Shown: positions 22,251-35,724 of the stretch, in pieces
Position numbering within the stretch: position 1 is the first letter of the stretch
Layout of the letters: each line of letters starts with the position of its first letter
Assembly: GCF_002878395.1 (NCBI RefSeq)
Contig: NC_061111.1
Location: 25,835,669 to 25,899,668, forward strand
Length of the DNA stretch: 64,000 nucleotides
Reading direction: 5' to 3'
From: Capsicum annuum
Taxonomy: Eukaryota > Streptophyta > Magnoliopsida > Solanales > Solanaceae
Position numbers and translations under genes: made by a program
Notes under the pieces: generated by a model
The model's database searches: none
The model's input: the letters and a program-made list of their open reading frames with translations, nothing else
What the model was told of the DNA's origin: nothing

Positions 22251-22849
22251 TTTTGACCCTCCCGAGTTTTGACCTATTTTTGACATTAGATATTTATTTA
22301 TGTCAAAATATTATCCTTAGTTCTTATTTCATTTTTTAGTAGATTTCATTTTAAAAATTGTGAAAAACATTCAAAAAAATAAATTACATTTTAGGATATT
22401 TTTATCATTATTTTTAAAATAATGCAAAAAAATTTCAAAAATATTTTCTTTTTATTTAAATTTTTATAAATAAGCTAGTAATTTTATTTTCTCTAAATTA
22501 TATTTTATTTTAGGTTAGTTATATTTTTATTATATTTTTCTCAAGTATAAAAAAAATAATTAGTTAATATTTTTTGTTGTTATTATTATTATTATTTATT
22601 TTATATATAATTTATTTATTTATTAAAAAAAGGGATCATTATCCTTAAAAAAAAAAAAAAAAAGCTACCCCAACCAACCCCTAATTTCCCTCAAATACCT
22701 CAACTTCCCACCCTATACATATCTATATCTATAATATATTAAAAGTGCGAAGACCCTTAGAAAAGTGATTTGAACTTTTTACCCTTCATTAAAAGACTAC
22801 ACAATAGATAAAACTGTCATTTACAATTTACTAAATTATTATTTAATTA

Positions 22850-23015
22850 TTTTATAATATTTTAGGTGTCCTAATAAAAATTGGTTACTAAATCTTTCCT
22901 TATTTAAACATAATAAAAAATTACTATTAATTAATTATTTTATAATATTTTAGGTGTCCTACTAAAAATTGGTTATTAAATCTTTCCTTATTTGAACATA
23001 ATAAAAATTACTTTT
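22850..23015. repeat. Tandem duplication, about 80 bp
   Basis: ATTATTTTATAATATTTTAG followed by GTGTCCTA-TAAAAATTGGTTA and AAATCTTTCCTTATTT occurs twice in succession with few changes. Confidence 0.8.
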
Positions 23016-24140
23016 AATTTTCTGTGACTATTTTAAATTTGAGGAACTATATATTAATCTTTTACAAAAAAAGACTTTTGCGTAACTAAATATGAACTTA
23101 ATTACTAACCAAATACTACTTTACTAGTAGCTTCTTGACTGAATTTGGAAGACCCTTTTCAACAATAATTTAACAAAAATAGATAGGTTATTTTGGTAAG
23201 AATTTTACTTAAAATTGAAAACAAATTAAGTAAATTTTCTTTTTTAAAGTTAGCATCCAAGTATTCGTCTCTTTGCTTTTCTATTTAATTTGTATTTTCG
23301 TTGCACTTTAAATTTCTTTTATTAGGTCGTTCGTTGTTTTTAAATGTTGTTTTAGTTGTCTAACTATGTGATTTTTACATGTGATTTGTGGTATTTTGAG
23401 ATTTTATCCTTAATTTTTGAGATTTTGTTATAATTTATGTTTGATAGGTTGTGACCTTGCTTGGAAGAATGCAGTAAGGATGAAAATTTCAATTCAAATT
23501 CAAAGATTCAAAAGAACACGGATAATTGAGGTATAAATTCTACAAATTTAAATTAACATACGATATATTATTTTCAAAAGTTAGATGATCTATCGGTATG
23601 AGTAATTGAAGAGTGTAAAACATTTGTCCATGAACGGCCATTAGTTGTAGCAAGGTAGAGAAGTGATGTTGGACAAGATCGAAGATAATAGTATATTCTT
23701 ATAGAGTGTTTTGTTATTTGCACTCTCTTAATTTTTTGACTTTTTTCTCCCTTTCAGTTATATTTTATATCATGAATATTAGTGTCGGTCCTAAAATGGA
23801 TTGTAGAGTACTAATAATATTTTTGTTTAAATTTAATATGGTGTATAGGTACAACAAACGCTCCTCTGTAGCTTCATTTTTCTCCACATTTTTTTCTTTG
23901 GTGAGCAGAAATTTTTAATTCATTAAATTTTTTATTGTATATATATAATTTTATTGACTAAGATGAAATACTTAGTGTCAAATTATATCTTTTAAAGAGA
24001 TAAAACATTATTGCTATTTTAAAATAATTTTATTTCTTTATATATAACTTTATTTATCATCACGACACTCACGTCCAAAGCATGTACACTTGACTAGTTA
24101 TATATATACACACCACAAGGATATATGAGGGAGAATACTT

Positions 24141-24175
<35 letters not shown>

Positions 24176-24189
24176 ACAGACAACAAATA

Positions 24190-24450
24190 CACACGGAGGA
24201 GGAGGAGGAAAACAACATTTGTGGAAAAGTAACAGAGAACAACATCGAAAGAAAAAAGACACAAAAAGGGGTACAGATTAAAAAAGACCAAAAAATTGAG
24301 AAGAGAAAGAAGAGAGTGAATATCAGTAAAAGCAAACAGAGAAGAAAAGATTAGATAAAAAAAAGAAAAGGAGAGAAAAGAGTGTGAAGTTGAAGTTTTA
24401 GTATTCCGCTTGAAGTTTTCGGTGACGAGTCTCTTTGTTGATCACTTGAA
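24190..24450 (+). repeat. LTR-leader-like repeat, copy 2
   Basis: Partner of 21,900-22,250. Preceded by an AT dinucleotide run (24,143-24,172). Confidence 0.4.
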
Positions 24451-24989
24451 TTATTTCACTACAGGTTCTTGTTCAATCCTGTATTATTTATGTTATCAAT
24501 TTTATTAAGGGAAAACATGAATGACGTACTCAAGATGTTATTTGTGTATAAATATACGTAATGATATGATTTTATGCATGATATCTTGCAATCAAATATG
24601 TATGATGATATATATTTTACTCTCAGAAGTAGATGAAAATATGTAAACATTCTTTCCAAAGTATTCTCTTATGTTATAAAATGCATAAAAAAAAAATGTA
24701 AAACCAACGATAAAAAGAGGGGAGAACAACAATCCACACACAAAATTTTCATATTTACACCAAAACATATTTTACACATACTTTCTCAAAAATAAAAGTA
24801 GTTATTCATACACATGTTCACACACCATATTATTGTTCTTCAATTTCCATTCATGACACAAACACGTATTCAAAGAATCCATCTTTTACACACACTATAC
24901 ACTCACATGTAACTTATCAATTTATACGTATTACACACTATACACAGTACAACAAATGACGAAAAAACAACTAAAAAAAGAGAAAAACA

Positions 24990-25500
24990 GATTAGAAACT
25001 TGATTTTTTCCGGTGATAAAGCGGACACCAGCGGCATACCATCTCCCTTTGCCCTTTCTCATTGCCGGCAACCCTCCTTCCTTTTTACCTACGCTACCAT
25101 TACCGATCACACTTGGCACGAAATCCGATGGAAAATCGCCATAAAAACCGGCCAGATCCCGCCAGAAACTCCTCCTCCAGAATGCCGACAAAATTTCTCT
25201 CTCCCTTTCCTGCTGCCGACGACGCCACCCTTGTCGTCGCGCCGCCCCTTCTCCCCTTACCCCTTGTTTGTAATAGATTTGGCCGAAAAGGCCATTTTTC
25301 GGCCGAATCCCGTCAAACCCGATACATTTTCGGGTCAATTTTGGCTGGCTTTCACTAGTATCGTTGCCAGCCACCGCCGAACGCTAAATCAGCCACCAAA
25401 TCCCCCAAAATTGGTAATCAGAGTTGACTTCGGCAAAGTTTTGCCGAAAATCGAATATGGTTTCTTGTTTTTCTCCTCAATTTTTCCGTTTCTGTGTTAG
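24990..25500. other. GC-richer island, unrecognised
   Basis: A local GC rise with repeated GCCGGCA, GCCGAAAA and TTTCGGCC words against very AT-rich flanks. A 166-codon plus-strand frame and a 147-codon minus-strand frame overlap here; neither resembles a known protein. The position upstream of the LTR-like end at 26,350 fits the leader or LTR of a non-autonomous retroelement. Confidence 0.35.
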
Positions 25501-26104
25501 AATAAAATTTTGAGAATTTAAGTTATCTTATAATTTACAATTTAGGTTATATTAATTTAGAAAAATAGATTTGATAAACCATATTTAAAATAAGCATAAT
25601 ATGGTTAGTTGTGTATTTGTATTATTTTATTTTATTTTTATTATTAACAAATTAAAGTTTAATAATTTATTATTTAAATTAATTGACAATTTTGAATGAA
25701 TTTTTCTTATTTTTATTTATTCGTCGTCATTAATAAAGTTTAATAATTTTATTATCTATTAACCGCTTTAAATAAGTTTTGCTTAAGATTTTTTGTTAAG
25801 ATTAATTATTTTAAATAGATAAAATTGTTACGAGTTTACAAGGGACAAATCAAAGATTTTTTTAACGTTAGGTAAATTTTAAACATGACTAAAATTTTTG
25901 TCTCAATTAAGAATGAGGAGTACGCATCTTTCTGAGGCATTTTAAAATTTAAGGATGCAAATAATGCACCTTGGCAAATATTTTCTAAATTTTTTTTCAT
26001 CGATTTGTTTAAGATAAGATAATAGACAAGTTTTAGTACATTAAAAATGAGCGAATTTAGACCTTTAAACATAATTTATTAAAAATAGTTTAAGTCAAAA
26101 TAAG

Positions 26105-26352
26105 TCAATAAAGCGACCGTACTAGAACCACGGGACTCGAGGGGTGCCTCACACCTTCCCCTCGGTCAACAGAATTCCTTACCTGGTCATCTGTTTACGC
26201 AAATCAAAATAAAAAATTCATTTTCTTTTGATTAGGTATTCAATAATGTGACTTGAAAAATCATTACTCGATTCCAAGTGGCGACTCTTTATTCAATATC
26301 GTCACTTTAATTGTAAAAACCCTTTGACTCGACCCTCGAGCGAAAAAGGTGT
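26105..26352 (+). mobile_element. LTR-end-like remnant
   Basis: Contains ACCACGGGACTCGAGGGGTG, CCTCACACCTTCCCCTCGGT, AACAGAATTCCTTACC and CCAAGTGGCGACTCT, ending AAAAAGGTGTGTGACA. These words are common in LTRs/leaders of Solanaceae gypsy-type elements (from memory). No internal domain or second LTR was found. Confidence 0.4.
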
Positions 26353-26504
26353 GTGACAATATTAAAAGTGTGAAGACCCTTAGAAAAGTGATTTGAATTT
26401 TTTGCCCTTCATTAAGAGTCTTTTTTTTAGACAAAATTGTCTTTTCACTATTTTTCTATTATTTTAATGATATTTAATATAGACTATAATTTAACAAAAT
26501 AAAA

Positions 26505-28495
26505 TCTATATCTATAATATTTAATTTGTTAAAAGTGTGAAGACCCTTAGAAAAGTGATTTTGAATTTTTTGCCCTTCATTCAAAGTCTTCTTTTTAGAC
26601 AAAATTGTCTTTTCACTATTTTTCTATTATTTTAGTGATATTAAATATAGACTATAATTTTACAAAAAAATATATAAACCTTTTTTAACAAAAATAGGAT
26701 ACTTTTTTCAGTATCCAAATAAAATTTGGTACAAATCTTTCCTAAATTTGAGTGAAGATTTTTGTTATTATGGTTAAATTTTTAAATTTATGATAAAAAA
26801 AAATTGGGATGTTTTTTCGCGCTGCGTTGGGTAGTCCAAAAAAAAGGCCACAAAATCCTTTTCACTTAGTACCATAATTAGGCAACAAAACGTTTTAAAA
26901 ATAATTGTACCAAACAATTCAGCTACTAATTTTTAATATTATATTTCAAAACTGTCATATAATTATTTTCCTTATATTTAGGACTTTAAATCAATCAAAA
27001 CTCTATTTAAAATTAGTCATTTAATTGCTTTCCTTTTATATTTAGAACTTTAAACAAATTTTTGAATTACACCTAACTATTTAATTTGGGTACGACTAAA
27101 TTTTTTTCCATCCTCTTCAGCAGACAACATTTTCTCTTAAACTTGTAAGTTCTAAAATGTACCTATACATAAGTTATTATTTTGTTGGATGTATACTACT
27201 ATTCTTGAATTTATAAGTTTACTGATCAGGAATTCAAAATATTCTGTTATCATAAATCTTGATTAACTCAATGTAACTGCAAAGAAACTTCATAAACATG
27301 TTTTATTGATTAGGTGTGAAGATGATGCCAAAAAAAAAGTTTACAATCTTAACATCTTTATTTAAATGTTTATAATTTTAACATTTTTATTCAACTCATC
27401 TATTTTATTTCAAAAAAATATAATGTTCTAGAAATTAAAAGATCGTATTCATTCCACCACAACTCTTAATGTTTGATATGTCTTTTCAGGAACAATTATG
27501 CTCAGTGAAGCTCCATCCTCAAAAGAAGGACAATAGACATGGCTAAGTAATATGGTGAAGAAAGATTCATAAAGTTGTAGTTGGCTTTAATCCAAGCAAG
27601 GACAACAAATTCTATCACTTAACAATATTGAGAAGCTGATGAACGAGCTTTGGTGGTTGATGACCAAACTTATCCATTAACTTAATTATTTTAATCTATT
27701 TTAATGTAATTCAACGCACTCATTATTTCACACTTATCGCTAATTACAGGATAAAGAAATGTGTCAGCCACAACGAGAAGGCTCTTTTTACAAGCTGTGA
27801 CAAATCAGCCGATATCAGTAACAATCGATGAGAATAGCTTTGGTTTTCAGTTCTATTCAAGTGGGGTAAAGTATTGAATTATAAAAAAGTTTTGAAGCAG
27901 TAAATAGGTGAAAACAGATATATACACATGAAAAGAGATATTGATCAGAAAGAAGGTATTTGTGGACTTGTCATGGATGCTTCTTATCACTACCTAAAAG
28001 AAAATTTTGTCATTAATTAGCTATTTTTAAGTATTTGTTGGTCTTAAATAATGTTTATATGTCAATACGTTAAGGATTTGAAGTAGACTTAGTGAACTTA
28101 AAAAGTATTCGAAAGAGAATGATGGGTAGGAAGAAACACACAAAATATGAAGTTTTCCAAGTAAAGTGATGATGAAAAATTAATTCACTTTTAATACAGA
28201 GTGCATTGGTTATAAATGATAATAAACAAAAAGTATGAATAAAAGTAGTAATTGTTTATGAATAAAAGTAGTAATTGTTTACTAAAAGGTATCAGTTAAA
28301 TAATTAATACTTAAAAAAAAATTGTGAGATATAGTGGTGACGACATTTGAATGAGCTATCCAAAATAGCAGATGCACATCTTATACAATACATCTATAAA
28401 TTTTATCTTACGTAATAAAAAAACGTTGATTCGTATGCATGTAATTTTTCTTTTTTAACATTAAATACACGTGCAACGCACGTATCCTAAGCTAG
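26505..28495 (+). mobile_element. Candidate non-autonomous Helitron, inner copy
   Basis: 5' end TCTATATCTATAATATTTAA with AAAAGTGTGAAGACCC shortly after. 3' end: hairpin ACGTGC-AAC-GCACGT at about 28,469-28,483, then ATCCTAAG and CTAG at 28,492-28,495 followed by T. That is the canonical Helitron terminus. Length about 2.0 kb. No transposase seen. Another 5'-end-like copy, truncated, lies at 26,355. Confidence 0.55.
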
Positions 28496-28959
28496 TATAC
28501 TGGATGTGTTAGCTAATACATAATATTAAATAAAGATCATATTTAATACATGGCTCCCCCCCCCCCCCTCCCCCCTCCTTTTTTTAACTTTTTTTCCTAC
28601 TTGATAGGATGAAATTACTGTACTTTTTTTTCCTCCTATTTGTTTCCTTCTTGGCTCGACAAAATAATTATTCTTTTCCTACATATCCAAATTTGTGTCA
28701 TCTTTGGTTTGTACATTCTGTCCTTCTATATAAACCCTTGAGCTTTTCCATTGTTCATCGTTATAAACAGTTGTGATTTTTCATTGTTTTTCATCTCAAC
28801 ACAGTTTCAACAATTTTATTTTCAGGTTTTTGATGTTATATCATCTCTCCCTTTTGTTAATTTAAACACAATATTACTTGCTATGCCAACATAAATTGCT
28901 TAGTTTAATTTAGCTTAATGTGTCATGTTAATTCAGTATATTTTCTTTTCTACTGCTCA

Positions 28960-29220
28960 TAACTAACATTCTTTATCTATCAACTTATGACATATTCAGA
29001 TATATTCTTCTCATCTCACAAATTTACCTCTATTCTACATTCTTATCGTTCTATATGTCCTTTTAGTAGAATATATTAGAGTAATTTCTGTTGTTCATAG
29101 CTAACCTTCTTTATCTATCCACCTATCAACAAGATTCGCATATTCAGGTATAATTCTTCTCATCTAACAAATTTACCTCTACTATGAAATTATACGTTCT
29201 TCGTATTGTTTTGTTGTAGT
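28960..29220. repeat. Tandem duplication, about 125 bp
   Basis: TAAC-TTCTTTATCTATC, CATATTCAG-TATA-TTCTTCTCAT and AAATTTACCTCTA occur in the same order twice. Confidence 0.7.
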
Positions 29221-29419
29221 TTACAGGTGATAGATGAATGTCGATCGGCTTTGAGAATTTTTTTGGGTAAAAGTTAGGTTTAATTAAATAAATTCTCCAA
29301 AAGATGTTGAATTTTATTATTGTATTTATCTTTATTATTTAAACAAATATCTTATTTAGCGTAATATTTGAACTCCATAAAGTGAGGTACATGCACGGAG
29401 CGCGTACAACTAAACTAGT

Positions 29420-29919
29420 ATATAAGAAAGGTCAAAAAGTTAGAATTTCATTTCAACTCAAACTTTATCTAAATTTTAATTCAAATATCAATTCATTTTT
29501 TTCAGAAAAAAAACTTTTTTTTACTCTTCCTTATCCTTGATTTTTAAAATATAATGTACATATTTTTTTTCTATAATTTTGTATTTAAATTAAAAGAAAT
29601 ATTTGAAATCAATGAGATTTATCCAAATATTTTTTACAATTATCAATAATAAATAAAAGATGATCAGTTTGTTACTCATCCTCATCCTTATTATTTTATT
29701 TTATGTTTTCTGTTTTTCTCAATTATCTTCTTTTCTTTCTCTCTTTTTGTACTTATCTTTCATTTATGTAGTACTAATTCAACTCTTTATTTTGGGTGTA
29801 TGGTTGAGGAAAAATAGAAATGGAAAAATTACTTTTTTTCCTAATTTTTTCCTTTTTCCTTTATTATTATTACTACTAAGTTTTAAATAAAAAAAATTAA
29901 GATTGCTACAATTACATGT

Positions 29920-29984
<65 letters not shown>

Positions 29985-29985
29985 A
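29420..29985 (+). repeat. Dispersed repeat family, copy 1, with (TTA)n
   Basis: TATATAAGA-AGGT..AAGTTAGAATTTCATTTCAA, later AATAATAAATAAAAGATGA and GTTACTCATCCTCATCCTTA. Other copies are at 42,060-42,345, 62,080-62,340 and 63,385-63,720. An ATT trinucleotide run at about 29,917-29,984 follows, as in the copy at 42,280. Confidence 0.7.
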
Positions 29986-31890
29986 TTATTTGTTTTTGTA
30001 ATATTATATTTTATATAGTAATTAGATATATTTATAACATTGTAAAGAATTACATTATGAATAGTAAGAGTTCATTTAAAACTTTTAAATGTTAGGTTTC
30101 TAGTTTCAAACTAATGATAATTTTTTTTAAAAAAAAAAGAAATCTAATATTTTCAAATCCAAATATCCTTATCTTTTAATTCAAAAATCTTATTACAATA
30201 CTCTACTAACATTGTCTTAAAATTGCCATGTGGCTTATTTTTATGCTGCCACTTGACTTTTTTTTGTACTTCGTCGTCTTCTTTATAATATATACTAGTA
30301 TACGTACCCTCGTGATGCGCAGATAATTTTAAAATATTATTTTTAATCATTTCATATTGAAATGTCTTGTTCAAATATGTTACTAAATCATACTACCTTT
30401 TAAAAAAATTCAACTATAATATTGTTTCTCAAATAAAAGGAGAGGGTGAACTACACCCCCACCCCTACCGCAACCACCACGTCCATATCCATCCCATACA
30501 CCCCACCCCACCCTCAAGTTTTTCAAAAAATTAAAAATTCTAACCCCCCCCCCCCCCACCCAATCCCCTACCTCTAACCAAATCTACACAAAAAAAATCA
30601 TTAGTCGTAAATAAATTATATTTTTTAATTTTTATTATATTATTTATAATTTAAATCTACAACGCCTCCATCATCCCCTCACCCCCACCCCCCACCCCTA
30701 AAAAAGAAATGTCGATTTACATTTTTAAATTTTTTTTTCGTGTTACGCACATAAGCAGTTGAGGTTTCTTATCTTTCATCTCAAAATATAGAACGTAGAA
30801 TAGATAAATTTTGTTATGCATTATAAAATAAAAATTAGAAGAAGACTCCAAAATAATCTATTTTTTTAAGAATTTGTCTCTATTTAAAATTTAGTTATGC
30901 TTTCACATCTATCGAAATATAAATTTTATCTCATATTTAATTTTAATTCATTTTTTACTCAAATTTAGAAAAGATTATTAACTTTTCCTAAGAATTAAAA
31001 GGAATTCCATAATGTATCTTGAATATTAATGTTAAAGAAAAAAGTAGAATCATAAATTCATAAAAACATAAGTATTTACTCATCATAGCTAAAAAAATAC
31101 TTTTAAAAATTTAATTTATTTCTTAACTTCTGTTTCATCGCCCATGATTTTTTCATTGTTTAGATTTATCTATTATATTACTTTAAATTATAGTTTCATA
31201 TCAATATAAAATATAAATAGTGATACTGCTATTTATTTAAATTATGATTTTTTGTTACTGAAAAATATAAATAAAAATATTGGCTAAGCATTTATTTACT
31301 TACACTTTTAGAATTAATAATTTTGTGCAACAGGAAATTAAAATTGCTATTTTTTCATACATAATAGGAATGATAAATGAATTATAGATTGGAACAAGAC
31401 TCTAATATAGTCCAATCAGTTATAAATCATTATGCTTTGAAATTCAAGTATAATACTTTCACCTCTATCAAATATAATTTTATCTCAAATTTTAAATTTT
31501 AGTTCCTTTATTAAATTTCAAAAAATTTGTTGAGTTTGTTCCAAGAGTCATAAGAAATTCAATAAGGTTAGAAAATTTCTTGAATGTAAATTTAAAGGAC
31601 AAAGGTAAAATAAAAAATTCATTTATATAGATAAAAAATATAACTATGTAATCTGCGTACATCATGTTTAATTATACTTTAAGATATTATATTAAAAATT
31701 TATTTCTTAGGCTATGATTTATTTTTATGCTTTTTTACTTCCTTCCTCTATATTATGAAACTAAATGACGCTCAAAATCACTAAAAAAAATAAATAAATG
31801 TAAATTTGCAAGTAAAATTAAAAGAGGATAAATAAATTAAGATATCTCAATTTATATAAATCTGTTTTGTAATCCTCCTAATAAAGTAAA
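29986..31890. other. AT-rich intergenic DNA
   Basis: No gene seen. Includes a possible minus-strand Helitron 3' end (CTAG at 30,295-30,298 with GC-rich TACGTACCCTCGTGATGCGC beside it) and C-rich tracts at 30,450-30,700. Confidence 0.5.
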
Positions 31891-34705
31891 TGTAACGACC
31901 TGAAAATTTGATTAAATATGTGAAATTTGTGATTTTATGTGATTTAACTATTTTACCCCTCCCCATAGTTGTGTTATGGTATTTTAGGGTGTGGGAGTGG
32001 TTGACATGATTTTTGATGCATTTTGGTATCATTTATACTATATTGTGGTTTTTGACGGCTTCGAAAGCTTTATTTTGGACTAATGTGGATATATTTTGAT
32101 TCGTCTGATGGATGACCGAACGGACAACGCCAACAGCTCCGGAAAATCGATTTTAGACTAGTTAGACCTTTGGCTCGAGTCCCGATGTACCCGAGCTCAT
32201 TTCAACCTATTGATCGGAAAGTTGAAAAATTGGAAATATGGATGTGGGACCCACATTTGATCAAAACGACCTCGGATGGAAAATCTGACTTCGCCAGCAG
32301 ATCCAAAATATTGATTTTAAGGTGTTAGCATGTTTGGTATGATTTTACGGCTTTTAAATCTCATTTCGACCCTTGGTTTGGAAAATTATAATTTCGAGTT
32401 TCGGGGGTCAACTTTGTAAAATGACGTTCTTTTGAAAATATGATATCACCAACGCATCCGTAACTTTGAATTTAATATGTTTGTATAGTCCGTTTGCATG
32501 TATCGGACTATGAACGAATCCTGGGCACCTCGTTGAAGTCCGAATTGAGTTTAAAAAAATAACTTTTTCTTTTGACAGCAGTGCAGAAAAATCTACATTG
32601 ATAAATAACTTTTTTTTGACCTATTTTGCTCATTTTTCATCTTGTCTCTTGAGAATTAAACCCTAAATAGTTTGGGAGCTTAAAAGTGAAGCTTGTGGGA
32701 GCTTGGGAAGCTAGATTAACACCTTTTTCTTGGTTTTATTACGGATTAAAGGTAAGAATTCATCCTTTTCTTAATAATTTCTTAATAAATTTCTTAAAAT
32801 CTTAGGGCATGATTTTAAATCCAAATTTCACTCCTTTTCACTTGAATAATATTTTTATCTTATAATTACTAGCTTTTCATCAATTTAACTTTTAAAACAA
32901 CTCCCTTGATTTTAACCCGGATTTCAAAGATTTTACCCGGTAAAGCTCAAAAATCGATTTAACTTGGGTTTTCAGCTGTAGGTTTCTAAAAATATGATAA
33001 ACATATTTTTGAAATAAAGTTTCAATTTTGCCTTTCTTTTTCGAAAACCCATTTTGAGGGTCCATTTTGACCCCGAATCAAAAGTAGTCATTATGGGTTT
33101 CGTTGGTTTTGTCTTAATGCGTAGATTTAATATTTGATATTTTTAGTAGAGTTCGGAATTGTTCGTGGAAAGTAAGGTCGCGGGTTCAAGTGTAGCGGAC
33201 CGGTTTCAACTTTTGAGGTAGATTATGACTTAACTCTTCAGACTGGGTTGGGTAGTAAATGATGGTACAAAATGCAAGTTAAGGGTGAGAACTAATTATA
33301 AAAAATGGCTATCTATGTGTTGTGCCCATGTGGGGGCCTATATGTGATGTAACTATCGAAATTGAGATATTATATGATATGTTTGACCGTGTGGGATCCT
33401 ATGTGATATTGATAGCTTTGAATACGTGTGAATAATTATATTGTATTGTTTAATGTGACACTATTGATGTATTGTGATTATATTCATACTTTATTGGCAT
33501 ATGATATATGTGAAAATTCATAGATGAGACGAAAATAATAAGTAGATATTGGCTCACGTGGTTATGGGAATGTATCATTGTGGTTGTGTGTGGAAATATA
33601 TCATGTGATTGGTTGTGAGCATTACATCTTGATAGCATACTCATTCATGAAACATTAGTACCACCGTAGCAACATCTGAGAAACACTGGCAACACCTTTT
33701 TAAAAAAATATTGTAAGACCTTATAAAACCCTTTCTGAGGGATATGTCAGAAAGAAGATATGAGATATGTGGATTATATATGGGTTGACGAACCCCCCAT
33801 GGGTACTACGTCGGGAAGCTTTAGCTTCATAGGTGTATACGAAGATTGTGCGACTATCTCGGAGGTTGTGCAACAACCTCGTGCATCATCATCATCATCA
33901 CCATCATCATCATATACATTGCACTTACTTTATTGTGTTTATGTTGTGTTGTATTTTCTTTTTGACTTGTCATCTATGTATTTGTTTTACCTTTCTTTAC
34001 TTGTATTTGATGATCTTGTATCTACATGTTCTCTCTTGTTCTATTTATATGTGACATAATTTATACTTGTATTCAATACCTTGGTGTGTTTTTATAATAT
34101 ATGTGACATATATTAGAACTGTTACTGCAAGCGGTGTGGGCTACCGTTGTGGGACATTTTTTGATTGCAGGTGACATGCCCTTAGTGTATATTTTGTATG
34201 CTTTATTTAATACTTTGCTTGGTCGGCCTATGATACCTGTTGAGTACAAGTGGACCGTACTCATGCCTACTGCGCCATTTCGGTATAGGTCCTAGCTCGA
34301 GTGCGCCTCAAATTTCTTGACTTGGGCGATTGTTGGAGCTTCCAAGGTAGTGGTTGGATATTCATGCATCCGAAGTTCACCTCTATTTTTCTAAAGTAGC
34401 TATGTCTTTATTAGTATTCAGAGATAGATATTATTCCCTTTGTGATTATTTTTCCAATGTATTTGACTCTTAGATTGTATTAGTAGTTCTTACACTATTG
34501 ACACCTGGTTTTGGGCATGATTGACATTTTGGATAAGTTCTTTTCGCATTGTTATGATTACTTATATGGTTCGGCTTTGTTCTAGAAGCCTTACAGTGGG
34601 ATATTTCTGTCTTTTATTCTTTTCATATCAGTTTGGGTGATAGGCTTACTTGTCAAGGTACGCCGCGATAAGTGCCATTATGACCCTCATTTTTGGGTCA
34701 TGACA
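31891..34705 (+). repeat. 5' LTR
   Basis: Begins TGTAACGACC and ends GGGTCATGACA, i.e. TG...CA. Immediately followed by the primer-binding site. Contains an ATC trinucleotide run near 33,883. Confidence 0.9.
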
Positions 34706-34708
34706 AAT

Positions 34709-34720
34709 TGGTATCAGAGC
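34709..34720 (+). promoter_or_regulatory. Primer-binding site (initiator tRNA-Met)
   Basis: TGGTATCAGAGC, three bases after the 5' LTR; complementary to the 3' end of plant initiator tRNA-Met, as in most plant LTR retrotransposons. Confidence 0.9.
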
Positions 34721-34989
34721 AACCAGGTTTCATTGGTCTCAACGATTTAAGAATGAGATGTCTAATAGAGTTTTGCAGATTGGTACGTAGACGTCCGAAT
34801 CTATCTTCGACAGGCTATAGGATGTTTTTAGGAAACTTTCCTTATTTTATTCCTTATCATGCAAATTCTTTCATATCTTATGTTTTGAGTTGTACTGCAC
34901 TCTTTCTGCGCAGATGGTGTGGCTTATACTATAAATCAGTTGAGAGATGCTGTGAGAAATTAATGGATATTATTTGTCAGTTTTAGGCT

Positions 34990-35700
34990 TGTTGATACTC
35001 CTGAGTTGTCATAGAATCAGTTTGCTAATGCCTTTTGGAGAGATTTGTACCTTTCAGTTGTGAGATCTTATGTGGGATGAGTTTGATCAATTGGAGCAGG
35101 ACTCTATGACAGTTTTTTAGTATAAAGCATGCTTTCATGCCCTGTCCAGATATTCCTATAATAGCTTTTTCATCGAGTTTGGGAAGGTTATAAAGCTTGT
35201 GAAGGGTTTGGATATTTCTCTTTAGTTGGCTACATCTTAGATGATTATGCTTGAAGCTCCTCTTTAGAGTATTATGGATCACGATAATATGACAAAGGGT
35301 ATTATTAGTGCATCTCAGGGAGGCGCTAAAAAGGCATGATGTTTTGGTGAGTTTAGGAGTCAGACCTCTCGAGGTAGAGATTTTAGAGGATCTCATGGAT
35401 ACCATGGTAGGCCAGTACAGGTGATTTTATAGAGTTCAGCTGGTAGATCTTTTAGTTCACCAGTTCAGGGTGGCCGTTCGGGCTAAGTTGTACTTTCTCT
35501 TATTGAGATTGGTCATAGAGGTTGCTATGTGTGTGATGAGATTGGCCATGTGGCCAAAGACTGTTCTTGTCATGTGGTTAGAGCTATTCCTATTTCAGCT
35601 AAGAGAGGTAGGTGTTCTACTAAAGGTGCAAGAGGTAAGGATAGTAGAGCCTGTATTGGTGGTCGTGGGGCTACCGCCAGTTGGTAGTCGTGGATAGTGC
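34990..35700 (+). pseudogene. gag remnant with CCHC zinc knuckle
   Basis: Capsid-like stretch WDEFDQLEQDSMTVF with ALSRYS and KLVKGLDISL, then a zinc knuckle CYVCDEIGHVAKDC (CX2CX4HX4C) at about 35,523-35,564 that would bind RNA in the virus-like particle. Several in-frame stops and frame changes. The N-terminal part of gag cannot be traced. Confidence 0.7.
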
Positions 35701-35724
35701 TATGCTATCCAGTCAAATCTGAGA

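Larger units (their letters stand above)
22722..29418 (+). mobile_element. Candidate Helitron, outer copy, with nested insertions
   Basis: 5' end TCTATATCTATAATATATTA followed by AAAAGTGCGAAGACCC, after an A. Possible 3' end at 29,415-29,418 (CTAG followed by T), preceded by a GC-rich GTAC...GCGCGTAC near-palindrome. Plant Helitrons start TC, end CTRR with an upstream hairpin, and insert between A and T. The body is interrupted by LTR debris and a second Helitron-like unit. No Rep/helicase frame is visible, so it would be non-autonomous. Pairing of these ends is an inference. Confidence 0.4.

Noticed and set aside
25000..25500. 166-codon plus-strand frame and the overlapping 147-codon minus-strand frame
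   Set aside because: Both follow from local GC rise and stop-codon scarcity; neither shows a known domain. Kept only as a GC-rich island.
33833..34054. Poly-His protein in the 5' LTR
   Set aside because: Produced by the (CAT)n microsatellite; the 3' LTR does not keep the frame.
34693..34986. 97-codon frame after the 5' LTR
   Set aside because: Begins inside the LTR end and runs over the primer-binding site and untranslated leader; no gag similarity.
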